From contig WRMC01000011.1 in the NCBI GenBank assembly GCA_009777335.1, positions 1 to 64,000 of the forward strand: a stretch of 64,000 nt of DNA, written 5' to 3'. This document shows, piece by piece, positions 53,657-62,840 of this stretch. The DNA is from Treponema sp. (GTDB lineage Bacteria; Spirochaetota; Spirochaetia; Treponematales; Breznakiellaceae). The notes below the pieces were generated by a model, which saw nothing but the letters and a program-made list of their open reading frames with translations, was not told where the DNA came from and did not search any database. How positions within the stretch are numbered: the stretch's first letter is position 1; each line of letters starts with the position of its first letter. The translations under genes were made by a program, and so were the position numbers.

Positions 53657-56600
53657 ATTCCCTCCCCTTTCACCCCCTCATTAAACGCTGGTTCTCGAAC
53701 ACCTATGGGAGTCCCACGGCGGTCCAGAAAGAGGCCTGGCCCCTTATCGCGGGGGGGGAGCATGTCCTGGCCCTGGCCCCCACGGGGAGCGGCAAGACCC
53801 TGACGGCCTTTCTGGGGGCCCTTTCCCGCTTTGTGGAGGGGGAATACCCGGTAGACCAGTGTGCGGTCCTCTATGTGTCCCCCCTTAAGGCCCTCAACGA
53901 GGACATCAAGCGAAACCTCCTCTCTCCCCTGGGGGGCATAAAAAAAGAATTTACCGCCGCCGGCCTCCCCTTTCCGGAGATCCGGGTAGAGACCCGCTCA
54001 GGGGACACCCCCCAATCAGAACGCCGGCGCTTCCTCCACAAGCCCCCCTCCATCCTGGCCCTGACCCCCGAAAGTCTGGCCCTCATCCTTTTAAATCCCC
54101 GGGGACGGCGGGTCCTCTCGGCGGTCCGCTGCCTCATCCTGGACGAGATCCACACCGCCCTGGGGAGCAAGCGGGGCTCCTACCTTTCCTGCCAGATAGA
54201 CCGGCTCGCCGAAACCGCCGGGGAGTTCCAGCGCATAGCCCTCTCGGCGACGGTGAAGCTGCCCCAGGAATGCGCCGACTTTGCCGGGGGCCTAAGGCTC
54301 AACCCCCAGGGGGAATATGAAAAGCGGCCCTTCCGCATCGTAGCCCCGGCCTCAAAGAAGGATCTGGAGATTAAGGTGATTTATCCCCAGAGGTGGGAAG
54401 AAGAGGAAATCACTCCAGGGCAGAGCCGCTTTGGGCGGGCCTACGCCGCCCTGGTAAACTTTATCCTGGAGCGCATCAGGGCCCGCCAGGGGGGGACCAT
54501 CCTGGTCTTTACCGATTCCCGGCGGCGCTCCGAAAGGATAAACCGGCTCTTGAATACGGCCGCTCAATCCATGGGACCCGAGTCCATGGGACATCAGCGG
54601 GGGCTCATCTCCTACTGCCACCACGGCTCCCTCTCCAAAGAAGTCAGGCGGGAGGTAGAGAAGGCCCTGGTCAACGGAGAGGTCCCCTGCGTGGTGGCCA
54701 CGGGCTCCCTGGAACTGGGCATAGACATAGGACAGGTGGACGAGGTGATCCTGGCGGGGACCCCCAACAGCACCGGGGCAGCCCTCCAGCGGCTGGGCCG
54801 TTCGGGCCACGGGGTGGGGGAAGTAAGCCGGGGCTGGATATTCCCCTTCCACGGCATGGACCTTTTGCAAGCCGCAGCCCTGGCAGGGGCCCTGGAAGAG
54901 AGGGAGCTGGAACCGGTCTATTCCATAGAGAACCCCCTGGACATCCTGGCCCAGATCATCATGGCCCTGGTGGCCGAAAAGGACAGGGACGAGGATGAGC
55001 TCTACCGCTGCCTCCAGGGCTACTATATCTTTCGAAACCTGCCCCGGCAAAGCTACGATGAGGTCCTGGCCATGCTCACCGGGGCCTTCGAGGGTATACG
55101 GCTCCGGGAACTCCAAAGGCGGATCTTCAGGGACGAAGAAAGCCGTATCTTAAGGGCCAGTCCCTCCCTTCTGGGTATCCTCTATACCTCCGGGGGGGTC
55201 ATAAGCTCCCGGGGTTATTTTACCATGCGGATCTCTTCGGGGGCCCCGGTGGGAGGAAGGACCAAGATAGGGGAGCTGGACGAAGAGTTTGTCTGGGAAC
55301 GCCGGGTGGGGGACTCCTTCGATTTTGGCAACAAGAGCTGGAGGATCACCGCCATAGGGAACGAGGCGGTGGAGGTGGTCCCCCTGCGATCCAACACCGA
55401 CAATACCCCCTTCTGGAAGGGCGAAGCCCTCTATAGAAGCGATCCCCTTTCTTATAGGATGCTCCAGATCCTCCAGTCCTGCCAGGAGAAGGATTGGCAG
55501 AGGGGCGCCGAAAAGGAGCTCCTTAAGCACCTGGACCCTGCTGCCCTAGAAGCCCTGGATGGCTTTCTGAGTTTACAAAAAACCATGCAGGGAAGCAGCC
55601 CCCTTTCGAACCCCGCCCATGGGGCCATAGAAATCATCGATGATATGGACGGCCGCCAGGATGCCTTCCTGGTGATCCTCCATACCTTTAGGGGCGGGGC
55701 CCTTAACGCTCCCTTGGCCATGGCCCTGACCCGGGAACTGGAAAGCCACTGGAATATACGGATGGAAGGAAGCTCCGACAATAACGGGGTCTTTCTTCGG
55801 ATCCCCCGGTCCATCACCGCCGAACCTGAGGCGGCCATCCGGGAATCCCTGCGGCGGCTCTGCCAAAAGGGAGAGGGAGAACGTTGCTTTAAAGAGCGGC
55901 TGGAATCTTCCGGGGTCTTTGGAGCCGCCTTCCGGGAAGCTGCAGAGAGGTCCCTCATCCTCCGGCGGGCCCCCTTTGGAAAGAGAACCCCCCTCTGGGT
56001 GATGAGGGAAAGGTCCCGCCGCCTCTTCGATGCCCTGACCTCGTCGAAAAAATCAGAGGGGGCTTTTCCGGTCATCACCGAGGCCTGGCGGAGCTGCCTC
56101 CACGATCAATTTGCCATGGATGACTTCCGGAGCTACCTGGACGAGATCGATCAGGGCCTTATCAGCCTGGGCTTTTTTAGGAGCCCCCGGATGAGCCCCT
56201 TTTCGGGAACCATGGGCTGGATCGAAACCAATGCCCTCATGTACCAGTACGATGACCGGCCGGACCTCATGGGGCCCCACCGGACCAAGGCGGTCTCTGT
56301 GCCGGATCAGGTGGTGATGGATGCCCTGGGGGCCCCCTCCCTCAGGCCCCTCTTAAAAGAGGAGCTTCTGGATGACTTTGTCTCCCGTTTAAAGAGGGAA
56401 ATTAAGGGCTGGGCCCCCGAAGACCCCCTCTCCTTAAGCGAATGGGTGAAGGAGCGGGTGGCCCTGGGCCAGGAAGGGGACTGGAAAAGGCTCCTTTCTG
56501 TTCTCGGCCCCCCTTTACTCGAGGCCCTGGAAGAAGATCCTTCCCTGGGAGGTACTCTGGTTTACCTCCGCCGGGAGGGGGCCGGGGAGGATCTGGTGAC

Positions 56601-58161
56601 CCACCGGGATTGGGTAAAAAGATGGAAGGACCCGGAAGATGATTCATCCTACCTGGCCCAGTGGCTCAGGTACGAGGGCCCGGTTTCCTCCGAGCAGATC
56701 CTATCCCTCTTTGGGCTGGATGAAGGGGCCGCAGAAGAAGCTCTGGAAGCTCTATCTGAAGAAGAGGTCCTGGTCAGGGATGTATATATAGAAGGAATGG
56801 AGGCCCCCCTCATCTGCGATAAGGAGAACCTGGAACTCCTCTTGCGGCTCCACCGCCGGGACCGCCGCAGGGAGGCCCAGCCCCTCCAGGAGCAGAAGCC
56901 GGACCTCCTTGTCCCCCTCTTGGCCCGCCGCCAGGGCCTTTTGGGGGGGGATCTGGTCTGGGACAGCCTCAGCGGGATCTTTGCCTCCTTTAAACTCTGG
57001 GAGACCGAATTCCTCCCCGCCCGCATCGGGGGCTATACCGCCGAGATCCTGGATAGGGAAATCTCCCAGGGGAGGATCCTCTGGTCCGGAGGGGGGAAGG
57101 AAAGGATCTGTTTTAGCCGCCTGGAAGACATGGACCTGGTCCTGCCGCCGGCCCCTCCCCCCTTTCAAAAAAAGCAAGGCCCTTATATTCGAGAAGATTT
57201 TTTTGACCTCCCCAAGAGTTTTTGGGAACTAAAGGATGCCCTGGCCGGGGCTTCCCCCGGGGAGGACAGCATCAAAGCTACGGTCCGCCTTATCTGGGAA
57301 GAAGTCTGGCGGGGGAGCCTCTCGGCGGACAGTTTTGAGCCCCTGCGGAGGGCCCTGGCGGAGGGTTTTGCCCAGGAAGAGCCGCCTGAGCCTGTAGCCC
57401 CGGAACTGGGCTTCGCCAGCGGGGCTTCTTCCCGCCGGGGAGCGGCCCGCCGGATCCCCCGGCATCTGAGCCAGAGGTGGAAGCAGGGAGCCCCCCTTAA
57501 GGGTGCCTGGTTCTCCTTGGGGGAGGACCCTTCAATGGAGGAGCCGGAAGAGCCGGACCTCTTGGGGGAGCACGAACTAAACCGAAGCAGGGTTCAGATC
57601 CTCTTAAAGCGCTGGGGTATCCTGGCCCGGCCCCTTCTGGAACGGGAGCAGCCCCTCCTCTCCTGGTCCCGGCTCCTCCCCACCATGCGGAGGATGGAGC
57701 TGTCGGGGGAACTCCTGTCGGGCTACTTTTTCACCGGCATCCCCTCCCTCCAGTATGCCTCCCCGGTTATAGGGAGGGATATCCAGGAGGCCCTGGAAGA
57801 AAAGAGGATCTACTGGATGAACGCCATGGACAGCGCCAGCCCCGCGGGGCTCGAGATAGAGGGCCTCCTGGCCCGGCCCATCAGGCGGCTCCCCAGCACC
57901 CGGCTCTGCTACCGGGGAAGGGAACTGGCGGCGGTCTCCTACCGGAATGGCAGGGAGCTAGAGGTCCTTATAGAGAGTGAAGATCCAGATCTAAAGGCTG
58001 TGCTGGAATTTATTAAGATCCCCCGGACCAGGGCCATACAGAGGGAAACCAAAATAACGATAGAAAAAATAAACGGCCAGAACGCCCACCTAAGCCCCTA
58101 CCTGGGGACCCTCCTGGACCTTGGTTTTATTAAAGACCGCAGTAAATTAGTATACTGGTAA
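53644..58161 (+). CDS. Large Lhr-type DEAD/H helicase
   Basis: 1505 residues, near the length of E. coli Lhr (1538). The N-terminal SF2 core has Walker A ALAPTGSGKTLTAFLGA (about 44-51), DEIH box LILDEIHTALGSKRG, motif III LSATVK, and motif VI region QRLGRSGHGVG. The winged-helix and Lhr-core regions follow, and the C-terminal third carries the extension found in the long bacterial form. Lhr unwinds RNA-DNA hybrids and is linked to repair. The GTG start overlaps oppF by 13 bp. Being in an operon with a peptide transporter is odd. Confidence 0.92.
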   Translation: MLEIDSLPFHPLIKRWFSNTYGSPTAVQKEAWPLIAGGEHVLALAPTGSGKTLTAFLGALSRFVEGEYPVDQCAVLYVSPLKALNEDIKRNLLSPLGGIKKEFTAAGLPFPEIRVETRSGDTPQSERRRFLHKPPSILALTPESLALILLNPRGRRVLSAVRCLILDEIHTALGSKRGSYLSCQIDRLAETAGEFQRIALSATVKLPQECADFAGGLRLNPQGEYEKRPFRIVAPASKKDLEIKVIYPQRWEEEEITPGQSRFGRAYAALVNFILERIRARQGGTILVFTDSRRRSERINRLLNTAAQSMGPESMGHQRGLISYCHHGSLSKEVRREVEKALVNGEVPCVVATGSLELGIDIGQVDEVILAGTPNSTGAALQRLGRSGHGVGEVSRGWIFPFHGMDLLQAAALAGALEERELEPVYSIENPLDILAQIIMALVAEKDRDEDELYRCLQGYYIFRNLPRQSYDEVLAMLTGAFEGIRLRELQRRIFRDEESRILRASPSLLGILYTSGGVISSRGYFTMRISSGAPVGGRTKIGELDEEFVWERRVGDSFDFGNKSWRITAIGNEAVEVVPLRSNTDNTPFWKGEALYRSDPLSYRMLQILQSCQEKDWQRGAEKELLKHLDPAALEALDGFLSLQKTMQGSSPLSNPAHGAIEIIDDMDGRQDAFLVILHTFRGGALNAPLAMALTRELESHWNIRMEGSSDNNGVFLRIPRSITAEPEAAIRESLRRLCQKGEGERCFKERLESSGVFGAAFREAAERSLILRRAPFGKRTPLWVMRERSRRLFDALTSSKKSEGAFPVITEAWRSCLHDQFAMDDFRSYLDEIDQGLISLGFFRSPRMSPFSGTMGWIETNALMYQYDDRPDLMGPHRTKAVSVPDQVVMDALGAPSLRPLLKEELLDDFVSRLKREIKGWAPEDPLSLSEWVKERVALGQEGDWKRLLSVLGPPLLEALEEDPSLGGTLVYLRREGAGEDLVTHRDWVKRWKDPEDDSSYLAQWLRYEGPVSSEQILSLFGLDEGAAEEALEALSEEEVLVRDVYIEGMEAPLICDKENLELLLRLHRRDRRREAQPLQEQKPDLLVPLLARRQGLLGGDLVWDSLSGIFASFKLWETEFLPARIGGYTAEILDREISQGRILWSGGGKERICFSRLEDMDLVLPPAPPPFQKKQGPYIREDFFDLPKSFWELKDALAGASPGEDSIKATVRLIWEEVWRGSLSADSFEPLRRALAEGFAQEEPPEPVAPELGFASGASSRRGAARRIPRHLSQRWKQGAPLKGAWFSLGEDPSMEEPEEPDLLGEHELNRSRVQILLKRWGILARPLLEREQPLLSWSRLLPTMRRMELSGELLSGYFFTGIPSLQYASPVIGRDIQEALEEKRIYWMNAMDSASPAGLEIEGLLARPIRRLPSTRLCYRGRELAAVSYRNGRELEVLIESEDPDLKAVLEFIKIPRTRAIQRETKITIEKINGQNAHLSPYLGTLLDLGFIKDRSKLVYW

Positions 58162-58306
58162 AAAAAGTCCAACGTTGGACTTTTTTGTTTTAAGAATTCT
58201 CAACGTTGGACTTATTCATTTCAAAAATTCTCAACGTTGGACTTATTCATTTCAAAAATTCTCAACGTTGGACTTTTTAGTTTTGGAAAGTCCAACGTTG
58301 GACTTT
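58161..58306. repeat. Five palindromic CAACGTTGG sites with 31-31-31-30 bp period
   Basis: CAACGTTGG starts at 58170, 58201, 58232, 58263 and 58293. The 31-bp units 2 and 3 are identical. Copy 1 is the centre of a perfect 26-bp palindrome (58161-58186, with A6 and T6 ends), and copy 5 of a 20-bp palindrome (58287-58306). Copies 2-4 keep only the right half as CAACGTTGGACTT. The array fills the gap between the convergent lhr and lolE genes. Copies 1 and 5 would work as bidirectional terminators; the spacing is close to three helical turns, so protein binding is also possible. Confidence 0.9.
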
Positions 58307-59589
58307 TAGTATTTTCTAAGGAGATCCAGGGGGCGTAACTTCCCGGCCCTGTGGGCGGGGATCCAGGAAGCCAGGACGGAACTTAGGATCGTGCAGATCC
58401 CTATGACAGCCAGGGCGGGGACATTTATTAGGATGGGGATGGTGTCCACATAATAGCTGGAATCGAAAAAATCCAGCTCCCCTCCAAAAAAGACCTGGGA
58501 AAAAAAGTGTAATGCCGACTCCAGGGTCCTGATAATTCCGTTCACCGAAACGCCCAAGATTAATCCCGCGCTAAGACCCAAGATAGTCCCCGTAAGGCCC
58601 GTGAGAAAGGCTCCCCACAAAAAGATGCTGCTCGTAAAGGCCGGCCGGGCCCCGGAAGCTTTTAAGACCGCGATGTCCCGCTGCCGTTCTATGACCAGCA
58701 TGCTGGTGGCCGAAGACACGTTCACCGCCGCCACCAGGACGATGAGGGCCATGATAAAAATGAGGAGCTGCCGGGTGGACATGTAGGAACTGTACTGGGC
58801 ATGCTGGAGGGTCATCCAGGGAAAGACCCCATAACCTGAGCCCAGTTCATCATAGAGGGTCTGGACCATGGCCTGGGAACCATTATAGGGGTCCTCGATT
58901 TTAATCAAAAGATGGGCCCCCCCGGTGTCGCTTAGGGTTTCTAGGCCCGCCTCGTAGGTCATGATGCACCAGAGGGCATCCAGCTCCCGGTAGCCCGAAC
59001 TGACTATGCCCCGGACCGTAAAGACCCCCATCCGGGGATAGTAGCTTTCACCTGCCCCTAACTGCAGGGTCATGATCCGTATGGTGGACCCCGCCGCAGC
59101 CCCTATGGAGCGGGCCAGTTCATCCCCCAGGAGGATGTCCCGGTTTCCCTGGGGTTTCCCCTCCCCCTCCAGGACTTGCAAGTAACGCATGGAGCCCTCA
59201 TCTTCCCAGAAGGAGGGTTCTATGGCCCGGATCATGGCAGCCCGGGACCCTCCCGTCCCCAGGATCACCCCCAGGCCGTTCCTCTCCATCCAGGCCCCCC
59301 TAACCCCTTCCAGGTCCTCCACATGGGGCAGAGCCTCCTCGGGGTCCCGGTCCCCCAGGAAGTTATGGACCTGGATGTGCCCGGTCCCCAGTTCCAGAAA
59401 GCGGTCGGTGATGCCCCGGATCATTCCATCGGCCACGATGAGGGTCACCACGATGGGTACCAGGCTCAGAGCTATCCCCGCTGCGGCCCCCCGTAAATAG
59501 CGCCCCCCTTCCTTGGCCCGGCCCAGGAGGTAACGGAGGGCGATAAAGAAGGCCGAGGGAATAAGCCGGCAGAGACCCCGGAGAATCAT
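58306..59589 (-). CDS. LolE/LolC-like ABC permease, last gene of the operon
   Basis: 427 residues. FtsX-type permease layout: an N-terminal span (SLVPIVVTLIVADGMI), a large periplasmic MacB-like domain (residues about 45-265), three C-terminal spans (LLIFIMALIVLVAAVNVSSA onward) and the family motif ERQRDIAVLKASGARP. With LolD and the other permease it would extract lipoproteins from the inner membrane. Its start overlaps lolD by 4 bp. Confidence 0.8.
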   Translation of the reverse strand: MILRGLCRLIPSAFFIALRYLLGRAKEGGRYLRGAAAGIALSLVPIVVTLIVADGMIRGITDRFLELGTGHIQVHNFLGDRDPEEALPHVEDLEGVRGAWMERNGLGVILGTGGSRAAMIRAIEPSFWEDEGSMRYLQVLEGEGKPQGNRDILLGDELARSIGAAAGSTIRIMTLQLGAGESYYPRMGVFTVRGIVSSGYRELDALWCIMTYEAGLETLSDTGGAHLLIKIEDPYNGSQAMVQTLYDELGSGYGVFPWMTLQHAQYSSYMSTRQLLIFIMALIVLVAAVNVSSATSMLVIERQRDIAVLKASGARPAFTSSIFLWGAFLTGLTGTILGLSAGLILGVSVNGIIRTLESALHFFSQVFFGGELDFFDSSYYVDTIPILINVPALAVIGICTILSSVLASWIPAHRAGKLRPLDLLRKY

Positions 59590-60302
59590 GAGAGGACCTC
59601 TCCCGGGCCCCAGGGGATTAAGAGGCCCTCTTCCAGGGTGTAGCGTATCTTGGCCCGGCTGGCCACTCCCTCGTCGTGGGTTACCACCATGAGGGTCTTA
59701 CGCCACCTCTGGGCCCCCGCAAAGAGGAGTTCCGCCACCATGGCACTGTTCCGGGGGTCCAGGTTTCCCGTGGGCTCATCGGCCAGGATGATGTCCGGGT
59801 TGTTCACCATGGCCCGGGCCACTGCCACCCTTTGGCGTTCCCCCCCGGAGAGCTGGGAGGGGTAGTGGCGGGCCCGGTCTTCCAGCTTCATGTCTATCAA
59901 AAGCACCTGGGCCAGATCCAGGGCCTCTTTTTTCCCCAGGCCCCTCATGTAGGCCGGGAGCATCACGTTCTCCAGGGCGGTAAAATCTTTTAGCAGAAAA
60001 TGGAATTGGAAGATAAACCCCACCTGAACCTGCCGGTAGGAAGAAAGGGCGGTCTCTGAAAGCTGGGTAATCTCCTGGGAAGAGACCTGGACGGACCCGG
60101 AGTTGCAGCGGTCCAGGCCTCCCAGGATATTGAGGAGGGTGCTCTTGCCGCTGCCGCTTTGCCCCGAGATGGCAATGGTACTCCCCTCTTCTACATCGAA
60201 GGAAACCCCCCTTAGAATATTGAGGGTTTCGCTTCCGGAGCTATAATTTTTTACCAGATCCCGGACCCGCACCAGGGGGGGGAAGCTCGACATATCACTC
60301 AT
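59586..60302 (-). CDS. LolD-like ABC ATPase
   Basis: 238 residues: Walker A SGQSGSGKSTLLNILG, signature LSGGERQRVAVARA and Walker B IILADEPTGNLD, as in the MacB/LolD subfamily. It would power the two permeases around it. It overlaps both neighbours (4 bp and 8 bp), so the three proteins are probably made together. Confidence 0.85.
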   Translation of the reverse strand: MSDMSSFPPLVRVRDLVKNYSSGSETLNILRGVSFDVEEGSTIAISGQSGSGKSTLLNILGGLDRCNSGSVQVSSQEITQLSETALSSYRQVQVGFIFQFHFLLKDFTALENVMLPAYMRGLGKKEALDLAQVLLIDMKLEDRARHYPSQLSGGERQRVAVARAMVNNPDIILADEPTGNLDPRNSAMVAELLFAGAQRWRKTLMVVTHDEGVASRAKIRYTLEEGLLIPWGPGEVLS

Positions 60303-61629
60303 AACGCAGGACCTCCGCGGGTTTCAGAACAGAGACCCTCCTGGAGGCAAACCAGGAGGCTAACAGGGCCGATAAAAAGCCAAAGAGGAAGATGAAGAAG
60401 GCCTCACGGGGGATGACCCGGGAGGGGATCTCGGTGATATAAAAAATCTGGGGAGAGAAGACCGCAAATTCGCCCCCCGCCCCCTGGACCCCCAGGCTGT
60501 GGAAGAGGGAGTTCAAAAGGCCGATGAAGCTATTCACCAGGGCTTCCATGGCCTGAAAGAAACTTTGAATTCGATACGATAAAAGGAGCCCCAGGCCCAG
60601 GCCCATTCCGGCTCCGCTTAAGCCTATGATAAAACCATCGACCACAAACACCAGCCGGACCGAAAGCTCCGAGGCCCCCAGGGCCCTTAAGAGCCCTATC
60701 TCTTCCCGCCGTTCGAGGACTATGCGCCGCTGGGCCTGGTAGATGTTCAATCCCACCACGATGAATATAAGGCCCACCAGGATGAACATCATGAGCTTTT
60801 CGGTCCGAAGGGCGCTAAAGAAGGCCCGGTTATAATCCCTCCAGGAAGAGAGCTTGTAGTCCGCCTCACTATAGCCCCGGGAAGAAAGGAGAGCGCCCAT
60901 GAGTTCCAGGGCCCTCCTGTCCTGCCAGCGGTTCTCGAGCTTCACCCCCAAGAGGGGGCCAAAGTTTTCCCCCGAAAGGGCCGCCCCGGTTTCCATGTTG
61001 ATAAAGGCCCAGCCCAGATCGTACTCATAAAAATGGGATCGAAAAATACCGGTGACCACGAAGAGATCGCTCCCCTCCTCCTCCTGGTTGCCCAGGCCCC
61101 CGGTAATGGAAAGGAGGTGTATCTCGTCCCCCACCCGGACAAAGAGGTGCCGGGCCAGCTCGGCCCCCAGGACTATGCTGTTTCGGGCCCGGAGGTCAAA
61201 GCTGCCCCCCTCCATTTCCAGCCGGGAGGCCAGGCCCGGGTCCAGGCTCAAGGCATCGGGGGGAAGGGCCCGCAGGAGGGCTCCCCGGGGGTTGGTGTGC
61301 CGCCCCCGGAGGAGGACATGGAGCTCCCTAAAGGGGATGGCCGACCCTACCCCGGGGAGGGAGCTGATATCCCGGCCCAGGCTGTCCAACTCGGAGGGAG
61401 AGGGGCCCTGGAGCCGCACATGATAGGAAGAGATCTCCAAAATGCTCTCGATAAAACCCAGTTGAAAACCGTTCATCACCGCGATGATGACCACCAGGGC
61501 CAGGACCCCCGTGGCGATCCCCAGAACCGAGAGGATGGTCGAGGGGGAGCTTCCCCGGCGGCGGGACACATAACGGGCGGCCACAAAGCCTATCCAGCGT
61601 CTGATTTTAAAAAAATGTACATTCATCAC
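60295..61629 (-). CDS. LolC/E-like ABC permease
   Basis: 444 residues. N-terminal span (STILSVLGIATGVLALVVII) and MacB-like periplasmic domain to about 275, then three spans and the signature ERREEIGLLRALGASE. The paired copy is at 58306-59589. It overlaps the gene upstream by 4 bp. Lipoprotein release from the inner membrane is the likely role in an organism with many lipoproteins. Confidence 0.8.
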   Translation of the reverse strand: MMNVHFFKIRRWIGFVAARYVSRRRGSSPSTILSVLGIATGVLALVVIIAVMNGFQLGFIESILEISSYHVRLQGPSPSELDSLGRDISSLPGVGSAIPFRELHVLLRGRHTNPRGALLRALPPDALSLDPGLASRLEMEGGSFDLRARNSIVLGAELARHLFVRVGDEIHLLSITGGLGNQEEEGSDLFVVTGIFRSHFYEYDLGWAFINMETGAALSGENFGPLLGVKLENRWQDRRALELMGALLSSRGYSEADYKLSSWRDYNRAFFSALRTEKLMMFILVGLIFIVVGLNIYQAQRRIVLERREEIGLLRALGASELSVRLVFVVDGFIIGLSGAGMGLGLGLLLSYRIQSFFQAMEALVNSFIGLLNSLFHSLGVQGAGGEFAVFSPQIFYITEIPSRVIPREAFFIFLFGFLSALLASWFASRRVSVLKPAEVLRYE

Positions 61630-62840
61630 GGGCTCAGCCCCGGGGCAATCCGTTCTTCTGCCACCTTAAGGCCCCCCTCCCAATAGGCCCTGAGGATGAG
61701 GATGCCGTTCATATAAATTTCTTCGGTGTCCGAGTCATCGTGGCTAATCACCAGGCGCTCCAGGACCCCCTGATTAAAGTTGCGTTCGGCGATGCGGTTT
61801 CCCTCCCGGTCGTAGTCAAACTCTACGATCCGCTCCTGGCCCGGGGCGGTCCAGATAATGCTCATGAGCCGGTCATCGGACCAAATGTTGTTTAATTCCC
61901 CCAGGAACTCCCCCTCCGGGTTCCTCCAGAGTTCATGCAAGACCCGGCCCCGGCTGTCCAGAGTATAGCTAATCTGGGCTCCGTCGTAGCCCCGAAGATG
62001 GAACATAAAATCAGAACTATAGCCAAAGCCCCGGACCAGAAAATCATCCCCAAAGGAAAAACCCATCCCTGCCTGGGGAAAGCTCAGGCGGCTTATGAGG
62101 TCCCCCGCCCCTTCGGCCAGGTTACGGTCTATAGCCCGGAGGGAACCGGAGCGGCTGTAGCGGTAGAGATCCCGGGTGAGCAAAACAAAGTCCTGGGAAG
62201 CATCCCCTTCATCTTCAGGGGGGGGGCTGTACCAGGTCTCGGAGCTTAATAAAAGATTATCTGCATAGGAATAATAATAGGCCCACTGGGAGGCGTCTTC
62301 CTCATAACGAATCTCGGCGGTCACCGAACCCTCTTCGTTTCGGACCTCGATAAAACCCAGGGGCGAATCTTCCCCCCCAAAAAAGAGGGCCCTATTCCCC
62401 GAAGAGGTGATCCGCACGAGGCCCCCCTCCTCCCGGAAGATCCACTGGTCCCTGAACTCTTCTCCATCCTGGTAGAGCTGCCGCCGCTCTACCTCGTAGC
62501 TTATATCATAGTAGGGGAGGAGGATCTCGGGGATGATTAAGAGATGCTGGGAGGGCTCTATGGTTTCTATGGAAAGGGCGTACTGGTTTCTTAAAGCTGC
62601 CATGGGGGAAGGGTTCAATTCCAGGGCCATGCCTGAGCGGTTGGACCGGTACCAGCTTGGTTCCCCCGCCTGGGCCCTGGTCTGCTCGAAGGTAGAGACC
62701 GCCCCCAGGGAAGGAGGACCCTCCTGGGCAGAGAGCACCGCTGGGCCCCCCAGAAGGACCAGGAGGAGGAAGAGGCTGCTAAATAAGGCCGGCAAATTCT
62801 TCGGCATAGAGCCGGGGATCGAAGGCCCTGATATCCCCAT
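61626..62840 (-). CDS. Exported protein of unknown function in the lol operon
   Basis: 404 residues, signal peptide ending AVLSAQ (about 39). The mature region is beta-rich with short repeated strands (YSYADNLLLSSETW, YDREGNRIAERNF and YTLDSRGRVLHELW), resembling YD-type repeat proteins but without the RHS signature. The start at 62840 has GGGGG five bases before it; ATG 62807 is an alternative. It overlaps ftsY by 62 bp (29 bp with the inner start). The position before lolC suggests an envelope role. Confidence 0.6.
   Translation of the reverse strand: MGISGPSIPGSMPKNLPALFSSLFLLLVLLGGPAVLSAQEGPPSLGAVSTFEQTRAQAGEPSWYRSNRSGMALELNPSPMAALRNQYALSIETIEPSQHLLIIPEILLPYYDISYEVERRQLYQDGEEFRDQWIFREEGGLVRITSSGNRALFFGGEDSPLGFIEVRNEEGSVTAEIRYEEDASQWAYYYSYADNLLLSSETWYSPPPEDEGDASQDFVLLTRDLYRYSRSGSLRAIDRNLAEGAGDLISRLSFPQAGMGFSFGDDFLVRGFGYSSDFMFHLRGYDGAQISYTLDSRGRVLHELWRNPEGEFLGELNNIWSDDRLMSIIWTAPGQERIVEFDYDREGNRIAERNFNQGVLERLVISHDDSDTEEIYMNGILILRAYWEGGLKVAEERIAPGLSP

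Noticed and set aside
54352-55116. Minus-strand frame of 254 codons within the lhr gene
   Set aside because: Wholly antisense to the helicase core with intact motifs; a high-GC shadow.
58161-58306. CRISPR array
   Set aside because: The period is 31 bp with repeats filling nearly all of it; there are no unique spacers of usual length and no cas genes.
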